This document shows positions 15,001-24,880 of a stretch of 64,000 nt of DNA, in pieces. The stretch spans positions 10,359,001-10,423,000 of the forward strand of contig OX387205.1 of the NCBI GenBank assembly GCA_947561715.1, given 5' to 3'. Both the position numbers and the translations under genes were made by a program. The DNA is from Ascidia mentula. Lineage: Eukaryota > Chordata > Ascidiacea > Phlebobranchia > Ascidiidae. Position 1 is the first letter of the stretch, and every line of letters begins with the position of its first letter. Under the pieces are notes generated by a model. The model saw nothing but the letters and a program-made list of their open reading frames with translations, made no database searches and was not told the origin of the DNA.

Positions 15001-16589
15001 CCTAAAAAGAGCAAACATGGTTTAATGTCACTGTAGCACTTGTGCCCCAGAACATGCCAGAAAATCTAATTCTTTGCTGAATGTGTAGATTTGATCTTTA
15101 CCTGCAGGCAGTGGAATGTTGTAATGCAAAGTGGTCGACAGTAAGTTGTATCAAGTTGTTCTCCGTCGCCTCAATGGTCCACGTGCAATCAAGATTATCG
15201 CCGTAATAGTTGGGATACCCGTCTGACGTGATAGCGCCTTCTTCTTGGGTCAGGACACCCCCGCAAGTGGCACTCGCTATAACTACACAATAAAGAGGAA
15301 GATAAGAAAATGGTCGGAATTGGTAACTCTAAGGCACGATGGTGCAATGTGACGAGTAGGCTTTGTTGCACGTCAAGGTTGACATTTTGCGGTTGAAAAA
15401 CGTTTACAAACTTCAACTTCAATACCGACAACCAACGTATTCCAGGCGAAGATCGAAACCCAGCCGCATTAAAACCCATGCGCAAAAATTGGGACCATAC
15501 GGTTCTACATTCTATGGAAATGACAAAATAAATTATCATTTTGTTGCGTGAAATCAGTTTGTGATTTGAGTAGAATGTACAAGCTATGTTGAAAAATTTC
15601 ACGAAACTTGTCGAAAACGATAAAAACTTATCCACGTATTGTATGGTCGCACACAAATGAGCGAAAGGCACAAATTTACGTCAAACATTTCAATGTTCGT
15701 CTTGAAGAAGCTTTTATAAGGTAAAAAGCCGACGAAGCACAGGTAGTGCTCTACGTATCCATACCGCATATAGCGTGCAGTATGCAAACTAAATGTCAAG
15801 TATTTTTACTACACCCATTATAAACGTTAATGCGGCGTTGAAAATGCAAATCGAAAGTGTGCGTTGCATGCTAATGATTTGGGTGGATGGTTAGTTAAAT
15901 TGCAAATGGAACTCCAGTGAAGTCCATAATACGTGTTTAAATTCAGTTTTAGACTCAGAATGTAAATCAAACGAGCTTCAGTTTTAACATTTAGTCGCAC
16001 CTCATTCGGGCACACAAGGTTGCCTTGTGCAGATTACAATTACTTTTTGCGTTGTGTTGTGTTAAAGGCATTCCTTTCTGGTTGTTCTTGCCAACCAATT
16101 TTCACAGAGGTAAAAAATGACACTGACAAAGCCATTGCGGGATCAAGCAAACAAAACGATCACAGCTTTTAAATGAATAACCATCCAAAAGTAGTTAACT
16201 TGAAACTTAGTCCGGTATACACGTTTGATCATGGCGACCTTGGGTCTGCTTATTGTTAACCATTATTTGACGGCACTAACACAGAGCCGGAGTCTGTTTC
16301 TTAGAATTACGAAAAGCCGCGAGGTTTACTGAATATACAAAAGGGAATATGGTAAGTTGTGAGTGCTTTTATCACTTGATAAATTATCTTGGACAAGGAA
16401 TTTAGTTTATTAGAGTGTTGCAAATACAATTAAAAACATTCGTTTTAGGTTCAACGGGCAATTTAAACTTTACCTGACAGAAACGTTAAAATCGTTGCCT
16501 CTATAACCCTTACCTCCACCATCCAGTGCGGCAGAACTCGCCCAAATCATTGATACTGAAATCAAAACAAGACCCGACAACGCCGCCAT
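1..16589 (-). CDS. Gel-forming-mucin-like secreted protein (CUB-EGF-[VWD-C8-TIL]x3-WxxW), 3' end outside window
   Basis: Multi-exon gene read on the minus strand from an ATG at 16589. Exon 1 (16514-16589) encodes a signal peptide (MAALSGLVLISVSMIWASSA) and ends in phase 1. About 30 exons with GT-AG borders follow, most in phase 1, giving roughly 1,400 residues before the window edge. Order: CUB (15282-14499), EGF-like (14171-14067), VWD1 (13376-10371), C8 (10009-9790), TIL and TIL-like exons (9476-8453), VWD2 (8324-6355), C8 (5968-5753), TIL and TIL-like exons (5380-3148), VWD3 (2898-1383), C8 (1029-873), TIL (573-275), WxxW (95-1). This repeated D-assembly followed by a CysD-type domain is the N-terminal plan of gel-forming mucins such as MUC2/MUC5; VWF lacks WxxW. 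Expected role: secreted, disulfide-linked mucus polymer. The Ser/Thr-rich region and C-terminus would lie outside. Exon joins within VWD2 (8150-7570) and VWD3 (2640-2065) are uncertain. Alternatives are another VWD protein such as SCO-spondin or IgGFc-binding-like, but the WxxW favours mucin. Confidence 0.85.
275..573 (-). other. TIL domain after C8-3
   Basis: Exons 447-573 and 275-351 encode a Cys- and Pro-rich TIL-like segment (CLWKYEPCPPPCPKICCAEC, LEGCYEGCYPE) followed by CKEGLLYDPKTQTCVDPSVC and NCTD. Cys density and the G..YDP.T..CV....C ending fit TIL. Confidence 0.75.
873..1029 (-). other. C8 domain 3
   Basis: This exon completes the C8 that starts at the end of the previous one (NILHTDFLECHSK). 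It encodes PEYFYQKCIEESCSCDAGGD, CDCFCASVADYAYACGTFGI and VHWRNQDIC. The YA.AC...G....WR..D.C ending is typical. Confidence 0.88.
1383..2898 (-). other. Third VWD domain (VWD3) with CGLCG motif
   Basis: Exons about 2610-2898, 1865-2065 and 1383-1616 encode VWD3: CTLSGGRFYRTFDGRDYVFN start, EYVMATDYCSTDS, middle GLRVTWDKRTTVYVELAKNL and end SATCGLCGNNDGDANNDLEK, then EFGNSWKVSPYCPDV leading into C8. This is the only one of the three VWDs that keeps the full CGLCG motif and a canonical NDGDANND calcium-binding-type loop. The intron at about 2.1-2.6 kb contains a SINE copy. Confidence 0.88.
2345..2475 (-). mobile_element. SINE copy A (tRNA-headed family), partial
   Basis: In a mucin intron. On the minus strand it carries a B-box/tRNA 3' end (GTTCAAACCTCACCGGGAGC) followed about 30 bp later by the family body AGTGGCTGATCCAGCTAGGC, TGCAATGCCTGAGTTGCGAA, GCCTGTAAACC. 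The same body occurs at 29.6 and 29.9 kb. Ends are approximate. Confidence 0.65.
3148..5380 (-). other. TIL-E and TIL' modules between C8-2 and VWD3
   Basis: Six exons (5252-5380, 4973-5090, 4692-4726, 4264-4386, 3148-3274 and the start of 2898) chain in phase. They encode a TIL (YECPVKHTYQASTTRCGKTC), an E-type module (DGSCVTKNFCPCYQEGGTW ... TCLSGSLQCP), a second TIL (ECGEDEEFIDCTKLPAG, then AECAPSCDSGNHSC) and its tail (GCRCKDGFVRDGDVCVRPEN, CQCSLGGVKYP). Two TIL modules before the third VWD correspond to the D' region before D3 in mucins and VWF. A SINE lies in the intron at 4.8 kb. Confidence 0.83.
4825..4957 (-). mobile_element. tRNA-derived SINE with poly-A tail and target-site duplication
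   Basis: On the minus strand a tRNA-like unit has an A-box-like TTGGCAGCATTGGTCAAGCG, a perfect B-box arm (CTGGGTTCAAATCCCGG), a GGTGTGGTA end and then a run of A (a T run on the plus strand at about 4837-4852). Direct repeats CAGATATT at 4825-4832 and 4950-4957 bracket it and look like the target-site duplication. It lies in a mucin intron between the exons ending at 4973 and beginning at 4726. Confidence 0.65.
5753..5968 (-). other. C8 domain 2
   Basis: One exon encodes ETCDILKSSAFEECRRHVPY, the EQYFTNCKKAVCACEDG motif and CGCKALEAYTVACLAANV. Cys spacing and order match C8. Unlike C8-1, the exon ends before a clear WR motif. Confidence 0.87.
6355..8324 (-). other. Second VWD domain (VWD2), degenerate end loop
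   Basis: Exons at 8153-8324, about 7570-7720, 7281-7393, 6867-6985 and 6355-6528 carry VWD2: start VMGFGNVRTFDGTWFDFPGA, middle YALYLQL-SIKVIASDNEHSYF, end KVRGLAGDLNRVTTDDM, then FGNSWKYPNSCPD leading to C8. The normal GLCG(N/D) Cys is Ala here (RGLAG) and the acidic loop is altered, so this domain lacks both CxxC cysteines. The join between the first two exons has no clean in-phase splice: the strong donor after 8153 is in phase 2, but the next exon reads well only in another phase. A micro-exon or another donor may be missed. Confidence 0.8.
8453..9476 (-). other. TIL domain and following E-type (TILa/VWC-like) exons after C8-1
   Basis: Exons 9360-9476, 8652-8760 and 8453-8502 join in phase. 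The first encodes a TIL core (QTCPANQEYSECGCLAVCSD ... CGTDCLNGCQCPSG). The second carries GLFWDGSACVAQSQCPC and a YAPGETM segment. The third ends with the C.C..G.W.C pattern (CTCEGSMWSCKPLTTCP). This is the usual TIL-E module joining consecutive D domains. Confidence 0.85.
9790..10009 (-). other. C8 domain 1
   Basis: A single exon encodes a typical C8 domain: VVCNVIYSDAFATCRGNISV, then the SYYEDCLSDVCRC motif, then CHCAVVSKYARYCTKAGF and a terminal SWRTPTSC. Eight-cysteine spacing and the YA..C...G...WR ending match the family. It follows VWD1 directly, as expected for a mucin/VWF D assembly. Confidence 0.9.
10371..13376 (-). other. First VWD domain (VWD1)
   Basis: Four exons (13204-13376, 12609-12739, 11817-12013, 10371-10474) join in frame. 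The domain starts CVLYGLGHVATFDGATYQFS and runs to GSLTGLCGDMDGDAENEF, the conserved end of VWD domains with an acidic calcium-binding type loop. The last exon (GFIDAWHLPLSERTCAAF) bridges to C8. The CxxC seen in many D domains is TGLC here: the first Cys is replaced by Thr. Confidence 0.88.
14067..14171 (-). other. EGF-like domain exon
   Basis: One exon, phase 1 on both sides, encodes AFCTNGGTCDGDNLCLCDTS followed by YLGYRCAY. Six cysteines have EGF-like spacing (C-TNGGTC-LCLC-GYRC). It lacks the DxDEC calcium-binding start, so it is a non-calcium EGF. It lies between the CUB and the first VWD. Confidence 0.8.
14499..15282 (-). other. CUB domain (two exons)
   Basis: Exons 15102-15282 and 14499-14668 join in phase to give a CUB domain. 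It opens with ATCGGVLTQEEGAITSDGYP, contains NYYGDNLDCTWTIEA, the YCGS motif after the second Cys pair, and ends with the typical hydrophobic stretch and FVTDASTSDTGFSITYK. The Cys, the YP..Y..N..C.W.I core and the D..TSDTGF segment fit CUB well. CUB domains mediate extracellular protein or glycan binding. A CUB at the N-terminus is not part of the standard vertebrate gel-forming mucin layout. Confidence 0.85.
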
Positions 16590-16711
16590 GACAACTTTCC
16601 TTCCCACACAAACACTTTTCACAGATGACAAAATCAATTTCCAAGCTCGTTAGAATTTTTGTGCCCCAGATCGGCTGGTGCACGCAATAACGCAAGAAAG
16701 CATGCGCTCGC

Positions 16712-16719
16712 TTTATATA
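16712..16719 (-). promoter_or_regulatory. TATA box of the mucin-like gene
   Basis: On the minus strand the sequence reads TATATAAA here, about 125 bp upstream of the ATG at 16589. This would put transcription start near 16685 and give a 5' UTR of about 95 nt with no upstream exon needed. Inferred from position and consensus only. Confidence 0.6.
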
Positions 16720-18752
16720 AGATCCGAAACAGGAAGTGGGAACAGTTCCTATGTGATTCCTTTTTTCTTCGTGAACCACCCACAACCATCGCAGATTGGA
16801 GGAACCCGGTCTGTGATATAAAAGTTTATTGGGTTACGAAGGAAATATTGTTTGCATTTCGTACTTAGAATGACGTCCATACATTACTAATCACATATGT
16901 GGCGATTTCATATGCGCTGTTTGACCCTTATCGCGGTGTGGAGCCCAGACTGGTGGCCAAGTTTAAGAGGATAACAAAGGTTGCTCTTTCAGAAGAAAGC
17001 AGTTCTACCTCACTATAGCAGTTAGGTTGTAACGAAGTTTTGTTTGTAACTATGGGTACAAAGGTGTTAAAAGAACATTACATTGCATAATTTTTCAGTT
17101 TATATGGGTTACGAAACATTGACGCCAGCATGCAAAACACTGGATCACCTCAGTTGCAATTTTTGATCGAACAAGCCCTGACCCAGAAAGCGTACAATGC
17201 GTACAAAATAACGTAAGCAGTTGTCAAGAAAATAGTATGTTAACTGGAAAAACTCCATTAAACTCATAAACTTAAATATACTCAAAACGTGTAGTGGCCT
17301 ATTGAGAGGAGATAGGTTCCATTGGTGTCGAACTGTAGCCCACGGGTTTTTGCATGTTATGGGACCAAGGCGTATATGTTCCTCATCTCTGAGTTTTTAG
17401 ATGTCAAAACTGGTATATGTTGACCTGCCCTGGCGGATAAGTTTATGGGCAGCATAAAAGCCACAGCCAATAATTCCATGGAACCATGGTTGCCAGTGGC
17501 AACTGATGGGTACTTGATGTCGCACTCTGGGTACGACAAAACCTTCAAAGCACAATAATTTACATTGAAGGTGGCATCGCGAAGGTTCGCTTCCGTCTTC
17601 AAAACCAATGTGACGGAATTCGCCGACTTGGCAGACAGATTAGGTCACAAGGGTATATTAATCAGAGTTTGTATTAGCCAATGTTTGTTCGAAGGCCACT
17701 TGTTGTAACTTAAATATTTGGGGCTTCCCCGCCCAGTTAACCGACGCACGCGGCTCAAACACCTTCAGCCATAAAACCTGACTCCAACGGTGAATCACAT
17801 ATACGTACCTTGCATATGCCGTGGTGCATCTGAGTTATGCAGTGCATCATTAAAGGCATGTAAAACTACCTTTAGAAATTAAAAAATAGATCCGGACAAT
17901 CTGCACTGTTGAACTAGCTTCAGAAACCACCAAACCACTTTATTATGTTTCCTGCATCTTGCTTGAAAACCGCGTACTTTGAATTTATGATTGTGAGATG
18001 AGAGGTGACTGTAATCAAGGGATTGAACACACAATTATATTTATTACCAAGATAATTTAATGCTGGTTACCTTTTCAAAACCGAAATAAAACAAACTTTA
18101 CATTAACTTTAACTCTTCGTTGATTCTGGAATATCGCACTTATTGTTTCCTGGAGAATTAAAGTATTTGTTATTGTATAAATACGCATACATCATGGGAT
18201 TTAGTGCATCAAGGGGGAAACCCCTTGGAATTTTTATTTGGAAAACTGTAATTTCGTTCAAAAAGCTTTGTTTGGAGCAGTGTTATTTTGTGGAAAATGA
18301 ATCACTATTGACCATTAAGTTATGGCTGGGTATGGATTTAGCCTAAAGTTCTGGACATTGAACCAAAATATAATTTCAGGTAACATCATTAAAAACGGAA
18401 ACAACACTTTTTCCTTGTCTTGTGGAGGTAGTGGTTCCCAGCTCTTATGAACCCATGACACATTCACTGCCTAAAGTTTTGACGACACACTATAAAACTA
18501 CATGTTTAAGAAATTTAGTTTTGATATTGTTGACCTATTTAGAAACGAAAAGGTTTGCTTCTGTGTAATGAGTTCAACAGCTAAAATGTCACCTGGTTTG
18601 GTATACTGGAAATAAAGTCCATCATGCCTCCAAGTAGGCTTGGAAGCCCCAATAATAATAAAACAAAGCACCATTTGGGAACCTTAGTTGCAGTTGTTTG
18701 TCCCCTCAATTGTAAAACCGCACTATTTGGTTACAAAATAACAATGTTTTAG
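16720..18752. other. Intergenic region between divergent mucin-like gene and WDPCP
   Basis: Holds the upstream region of the mucin-like gene and presumably the first coding exon and promoter of WDPCP. I could not identify that exon. An open stretch at 17426-17567 on the plus strand is short and matches nothing I recognise. Confidence 0.4.
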
Positions 18753-21700
18753 AGTTTGATACAATCACTTTATACACGTGCAGACCAAGATATTGGTGTC
18801 AACCAATACCACGACAAGGAGGCTGGGAGTGGAGAATACTACGATGCCAAAAAATCCTTTGTCATAAGTCGAAATGAAGTGTGGACTCCACGCAACAAAC
18901 GGCCACTGAAATTAAGAGACAATATTAAGCAGTTAGATGAGGCACTCAAGTCCTCCGATGTGCTGTACATTAAATGGTACCAGGAGAATGGACTTCGGGT
19001 AAGTGTGTGCAGTACCTCAATGTAGATTCTAATTAAACTTTGAAAAATTTGCCTGCAGTTGGCTTTCAGCAATGGCTTACTTGTTGACATTGTTTTATCA
19101 GAAGAGGGTGACATTCAAAAGCTGGCTTATGAGAAAAGCCTTATTGGCAAAATCACTAAACCATCGGCAGGTATATTTTCACTACTTTGTTGTGGGACTT
19201 CTAAATATATAAAAATTTATTTATGCGAAGGGATCTATGCAAGTACATTTGCATGTTTTGCATTCGAAGAACAAAGCAAACTCTACTTTTTTACACTAAA
19301 ATCTGAAATCAGACCATCAACAGTGGACATTCCAGGTAAAATGTTGACCTAGTCAAATGTTATTTAGCTTGTTCTGACCACCAATTTGTTGCTACAGCCC
19401 AAACCACATTTTCTGCTTAACATTTTAGTCTAAAGCCACTTGTCAGAAAGTAGTAAAGACATAGCTTCTATTGGGGGGGAAAAGGTAATGCTACCGTTCA
19501 CTGGCGTAGAGTACCGGGGTGCAGGGGTGCCGCGCACCCCCGACCTTTTCTAAATTTACAACGCAATCGCATCGTGTCCTTTCGGTTTTCGCCGGTTTAA
19601 ACCGCAGCAAAAATAAAGGCGCATTTCCTTCTGATAGCACTCAAAGTGCTTAACACGCTGTTTCGTTTGTCTCGTATTCGCGAACAACAATTACGCAACA
19701 AGCGAAATTACGTTGGTGATGAACGTGATTACATGGACGACGCTTTAACTTGTATATTATGGCGTGCAAACGACCTTCTGACGTTAGTATTTTTTATTCG
19801 CCGCACCCTCGTTGATGTGCAAAACTCTACGCCTATGCTACTGTTACCATGTTTCAGGACCCCAAGTGAGACTGCATCGCCACCTTGCTGTAAATATGGG
19901 TGAAGACATGATGATATGTTGGTGGAAGCATGGAGGATGGATGCAGACGGCTCCAGAAAATGAACGCTTGAATCTTGTGCTTCTGGGGTCCTCATTCGGC
20001 AGGTTTGTATCTCATGTTTTTGGTATTGTTAATGTAAGAAGGAGACCTAGGTATTGTGTGAGTACAAAATCTACTTTCAATGGCTAATGTAAAATTAATG
20101 AAGACTTTTCATATTTTGCCATCATAATTGTTATATGATGCAATATTGCAGGCTTGAAGTTCTTAGTTCCATCAAGACTGAGCATGAACTTATATGGGCA
20201 GAATTTAGCAAAACAAATGCCAATCAGGTACAGGTGAAATATACAACTAATTTTTGAAAAAATCCTGTCATTGAAAATACAGGTTAAATTTTATGATGTA
20301 GTCAAATTTAATGTTAATTTCATGGAGAATATGTAATATTACCTAATTTATGAATAGGTATTTACGTTGGAAAAGTCATACAATACTCGCAATGAGCGTC
20401 ACTTGGATTCTGTTATCTATGAATGTACAAGAAACAAAATCCAGCGATTAAATGTTATTTCCTTTCAACTAAAACATGCTGTCCTGTCCTCAACCAGAAA
20501 CAGGTATGTGTGTATGTACTGCATGGTTGTGTAATTATTACAAATGATTACATTAAAGTTTGTGCTGAATTTACCAGTTTTTTGCTTTTGGCACTTTTTT
20601 CATGGCTGTATGTTGTTGTTTGGTTTGGGTCATGCACAATTTGTTTCCAGTAAAATGCTCAGTTTTGCTAAAATACTGTGCTTACGGACCTTACAAAATC
20701 CGCTAAAGTATTGCAACAATAAACCTCAATTATAAAATCTAAGCAGTAATTTAGTTCTATTTTGTTGCTTATTCTGACACACTGAAAAATTTAACTAAAT
20801 TTTTAACCTACAGAGATGAAGACAGATTGGTAGTTGGATGCAGTAACGGAAGTATTGTTCTGTTGGATCTAATTGCTCACAAACGCGTTGCCGTTGTAAC
20901 CAGTCAAGATCTTGTACCAACCACTATGATATTTTTCAATGGTTTAATTTTGGTTGGCAGCAGCAGAGGTCAACTGGTCATGTACGACAGCGCCCTAAAT
21001 CCACTCAAGTTTTTCACAATGCAAGAGGATGAGATCTCCTCTCTAGAGGTAAATTTTGTACCTGGTATGTTGCCCTTTGACATTATCTTAAAAATCAAGT
21101 GATTTCCTTGCAGCTTTCAAGCTATCTGTCATCGGAAAACGGTTTGCTGCATGTTTGTTGTAACAGCCAGAACTCGATGGTGTCGATTTTCAGTGGAGGG
21201 CCGTTGGCACTTATACGACTGATTGGAAAACTTGGTGTAAATGAGATTATCCAAAGGCATATTTACACCGACCAGGTCAGTTACATTCAAAAAAATTTTT
21301 GTGTTTATTGCGCAGAAAACTGCCATGTTTTTTTTTACCCACTTGTGAAAATTGAATCTTTTTTCCAGATATATACAAACCAGCCAGAATTGTTTCTTCC
21401 TATACCAACAAAATGTTATTATATTGTAGTTTTTTAAAATAACATATGTATTGCTGCCTGGGTATCTGTTAGTTTTGTGTAACACATTGTTCCCTCTTTT
21501 GTACATTAGATTGCAGATGCAGTCAAATTATTGTGCTCACTGAACTGGAACTACAATGACGTAGAAGCTTACTACGGTCTGATGAACATTGCTGATCACC
21601 TGATGAAACAACCACTCAACCATGACAGAGAACGTATGCTAGAAATATCGTTTCTTTTTTGCGTTGCTTGAATTACATTGTGTTTCGCAGTTCAACTCGA

Positions 21701-23007
21701 GGCAACTTTCTCATCGTTTTATTCTTCTCCCAGGCCTATTTCTGATGGAGTTGTGTTGAAGTACAGACACACGATTGGGTGGTAAGTTCATTGAGGCTGT
21801 TAGCTTGGATGGTGACCACACTCTATCCCATGGTTTAAGTAAATAAGTACCAGTGTTTTTTGCTATGTAAGTATTTGCTGTCAGAGTAACCACTTCGTTC
21901 AACGTGTGTGATTTTCCTACCTGTTAATTGAAAGATTAGTACGCAAAAAAGTCTTGATTGCTTAATTGGCGCACATTTTAAACAAAGTATAACTTAAAAC
22001 TGTTTTTCCTGAACAATTCTCAACTCCTTGCGCCACCTTCCGGCAGTTACGCCCGCCGTTTTTTCCACCACTTGCTGCGCTATCGACGCTTCGAGAAAGC
22101 CTTTCTCCTCGCTAAGGATATTCGCTCGTCTGATCTCTTCCTGGACATTTACTTTGAGGCGAAGGACGTGGGAGACAACCAACTAGCGAGGCTTGCTAAG
22201 TTAAAAGCTGATGAAATTATCGCAGCCGAATCGTCTGACGGAGGTAGGAACATATGTTTAAAAATTTGTTCATTTCAAGCCACTCTAGTAGTTTGTACTC
22301 TAAGCAAATATAGCAGTAGTAGGCCATATAAACTGGTACTATGAAGAGTACATTGTTCATGCATTTTTAAGTGTCGCTGATATGTATCATGAACTTGCAG
22401 TGTATATGTTTCTATACGACTTAAGTCATAAGCTGTGGTCTTGCATTTTTGCAAAGCATTTACTGGTGAAGCCTGCAAACCATTTCAGCCGCTGATTTCA
22501 ATCTATCTTGCATTTAATTTGATTGTAGAATCGGTCAACGAATCTATTCCAGTTCCTAAAGTCATACTGCAAGGTGCGGTGAGTAGAAGGCTGGATGAAA
22601 CGTTGGAACAAGTTGAAAGTAAGGACAAAGTTTGCGAATTACCACTTCGCTGTACACCAATGTTACACTTTAACCTTTCATGTACCCCACATACCATGCA
22701 GTGGTTAAGTGTATTTGAAGCGACATGACAATAATACATGAATGGCTTGACCACATTGTTTCCACCTTGGTTGGTTTTTGGCGGGTTACTTCCAGTTTCG
22801 GTACTCAATGGGTGACGGCGACTGTATAGTCACATAAAATACTATGTTAGAATAAAATACTGTCAAAGTAGCCTATTTTTGTACATCTTTGTCCGAAAAT
22901 TGTAGTTTCAGTTTTTGTATCGTTAAGTTAACCATTATCTGTTTTTAGTCGGGAACCAACGGAACACAGGCAGCACGCTTAAAGTTACCAACCTGGGGTA
23001 CGTATGA
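18753..23007 (+). CDS. WDPCP: WD repeat-containing planar cell polarity effector (Fritz homologue), N-terminus not found
   Basis: Twelve exons join in phase: 18753-18998, 19059-19335, 19858-20002, 20152-20227, 20358-20503, 20814-21048, 21114-21275, 21510-21633, 21691-21781, 22047-22243, 22529-22618, 22949-23007, about 615 residues ending in TGA. Recognised by the N-terminal ADQDIGVNQYHDK segment, the WD-like repeats (RLVVGCSNGSIVLLDLIAHK), the SLNWNYNDVEAYYGLM helix region and the strongly conserved ARRFFHHLLRYRRFEKAFLL block, all as I recall them from animal WDPCP. Human WDPCP is about 746 residues, so roughly one short N-terminal exon plus loop differences are missing. In animals it acts with INTU and FUZ in the CPLANE complex at the ciliary base, in ciliogenesis and planar cell polarity. 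The first exon here begins after an acceptor at 18752; the start codon must be upstream. AATAAA at 23265-23270 is a fitting polyadenylation signal. Confidence 0.88.
19499..19836. mobile_element. hAT-like MITE in WDPCP intron
   Basis: A 338-bp element with ends CACTGGCGTAGAGT and ACTCTACGCCTAT (imperfect inverted repeats sharing GGCGTAGAGT). Flanks repeat GCTACCGTT (19490-19498) and GCTACTGTT (19837-19845), an 8-9 bp target-site duplication with one mismatch. The CAGTGGCGTAG-type end and 8-bp-class duplication fit hAT. It has no transposase, is more GC-rich than its intron, and holds a GC-rich hairpin near its left end. It ends only about 20 bp before the acceptor of the exon at 19858. Confidence 0.65.
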
Positions 23008-23264
23008 TTCCATATCACTGTGTCCGTACGTGAGAGGTACCTAATTCGTACGATGTTGAGAACTCCATATTTACTCCTTAACTTTCACACGTCCCACCGC
23101 ATGGTACGACTGAAGATAGAGCGACGAGAAAGATTGATTTCCTAAACTCCAAAGTAAAAGTTGGAAAATGAAATGGAAGTGGAAGCTATGGGAGGCTGGC
23201 TTTGTTGCATTTTTATCGTTTAAAATAGTTGAAAATTGACAAAGGGTCGAAAAACACCCTTTCT

Positions 23265-23270
23265 AATAAA
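23265..23270 (+). terminator. Probable polyadenylation signal of WDPCP
   Basis: AATAAA lies 258 bp after the WDPCP stop codon, with no competing gene in between. Position and consensus only. Confidence 0.45.
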
Positions 23271-23528
23271 GTTGCGTAGTTTAATGTTTTTTCGCATGTA
23301 AAACGAAGAATGTTGTTGCTTTTAATAAGCTCGCGTGACATTTGCAAGCTTTCAGTATTACATACGAACCAAACACTATTTTTTACTCTGCAATGGCCGA
23401 TCGTACACTTGTCAAAATATCATTATTATATGTAGGTATTGCACATTGGTATTCCTTTCAGAAGTATTTCTCGCATTTTTATAAATTTTATTTAATGCAA
23501 CTTAAAGTATATGTGTGGTGCGTTTCTA

Positions 23529-23810
23529 CTATCCACAAAGTACTATTTTCTTTTGTCTGTCATCGTAGTGTTTTCCACGGCAATTTCGTTGGTTTCGAAT
23601 GTGTGGAACAAATACATCCGGTGCAACCGTACATTCGTAATTGAATTTCCAAAAACTGAGATCAAAACGCCCCACTACTGGAAAAACTAAAGCCTTGTGT
23701 AAGGCTGTTCCGTCAAAGCTCTTAAACAAAGCAGCAACATAGACCGCAGACCCGTTTGCATCAGTGGTTGCTGCGAGTAATACAACAAAAAAAAGTGAAG
23801 CGTTGGACAT
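23529..23810 (-). CDS. Possible small secreted protein, unverified
   Basis: An ATG-started frame of 93 codons opens with a plausible signal peptide (MSNASLFFVVLLAATTDANG) followed by a mixed region with three cysteines. It matches no family I know, has no recognised domain, and no TATA or polyadenylation context was found. It may be a chance frame in the WDPCP-trefoil intergenic region. Confidence 0.2.
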   Translation of the reverse strand: MSNASLFFVVLLAATTDANGSAVYVAALFKSFDGTALHKALVFPVVGRFDLSFWKFNYECTVAPDVFVPHIRNQRNCRGKHYDDRQKKIVLCG

Positions 23811-24880
23811 TTACACGAACAACCCGCAATTGCAACCGGATATGATTTGGCGAGACCGCGGTCAGAACTGAACATTGCTGCCACCACGCTGTGAATCAGC
23901 AAGGGCTTTTGCGCTAATTAACACTAAATGCTGATGGTTAAGCTGCTATTAAACCACGTTGAACGTGAGACGGGTGTAGTAATTAAGGCGCCCGCTTCCG
24001 AATTTCTGTGGGTTGGGCGGATTTAGTAATACGCAGACAATTTAGTCAGTGTTCGTCCATACTTCGCTCGGTAAGTGCAGGTATAGGTAGTTTAGTTGTA
24101 ACCGATGGTATTTTTGCTTTTTTGGGAGCGAATCAGTATTCAGGTATTTCTTAGCTAGGCGAATAATTCGTTGAGTCTCAGTGATGATAGTGGTGTCTTA
24201 TAACTACGCGGACATAGAATGGAATTGACCGTTTAACTGATATACTTATCGACTGGTTTGAAAATGCAAAGCAAATGTACGGCGGTGTTTAGGCCTTGGT
24301 GAAGTGGCAAAGCTATAAACAAAGATACAAAGTGGAGGAGGAAAAAAGCAATGCCAGACAATTATAAATCTTGTCTTTACGCGCTGCAAAAGTAACTAGT
24401 TTAACATTAACTTTATTAATTTAAGCAGTTTAGATTCGCTTAAAGTGCTAAGCAAATAAATAATTGTAAACGAATTTAAATCGAGGATCAATAGAAAGCC
24501 AAGAGTACAAAACATGCAACTTGATAGGGATAAACAGCAGCGACCTATCAATGATTTCTCAAACCTGACATAGATAGTCACTTTCATTGGTGTAAAATTC
24601 ACATTAAATGCTGAATAATATGACAAATAAATACTCATGTATAAAACACATGCAAGTAAAGAAACGTTTTCGCGGTTATGCGTACGTTTAACTCGACGAT
24701 AGCCGCCGGCAGTTGTTGTTTATGTAAAACCTAAACCTGTGAGCAATTAAGAAGTTATTTGTCATACCAAGCTACTGGAATGTGGTCGATAAAGCCAGCT
24801 TATGTCGGCGAATCAACAACCAAACCCACTTATAATACTGCAATGTGCGTTTTCCACAGCGACATAGCAAGACAGAAACC
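23811..24880. other. Intergenic region upstream of trefoil-EGF gene
   Basis: AT-rich with no supported coding exon. A TATA-like TTATAATA lies near 24829, about 50 bp before the next ATG. Confidence 0.4.

Noticed and set aside
17426..17567. Plus-strand open stretch with a protein-like look (SMEPWLPVATDGYLMSHSGY)
   Set aside because: Only about 47 codons, no splice partners and no recognised family; chance is likely.
18143..18346. Plus-strand ORF as the missing first exon of WDPCP
   Set aside because: Its residues do not resemble the WDPCP N-terminus and no in-phase donor was found.
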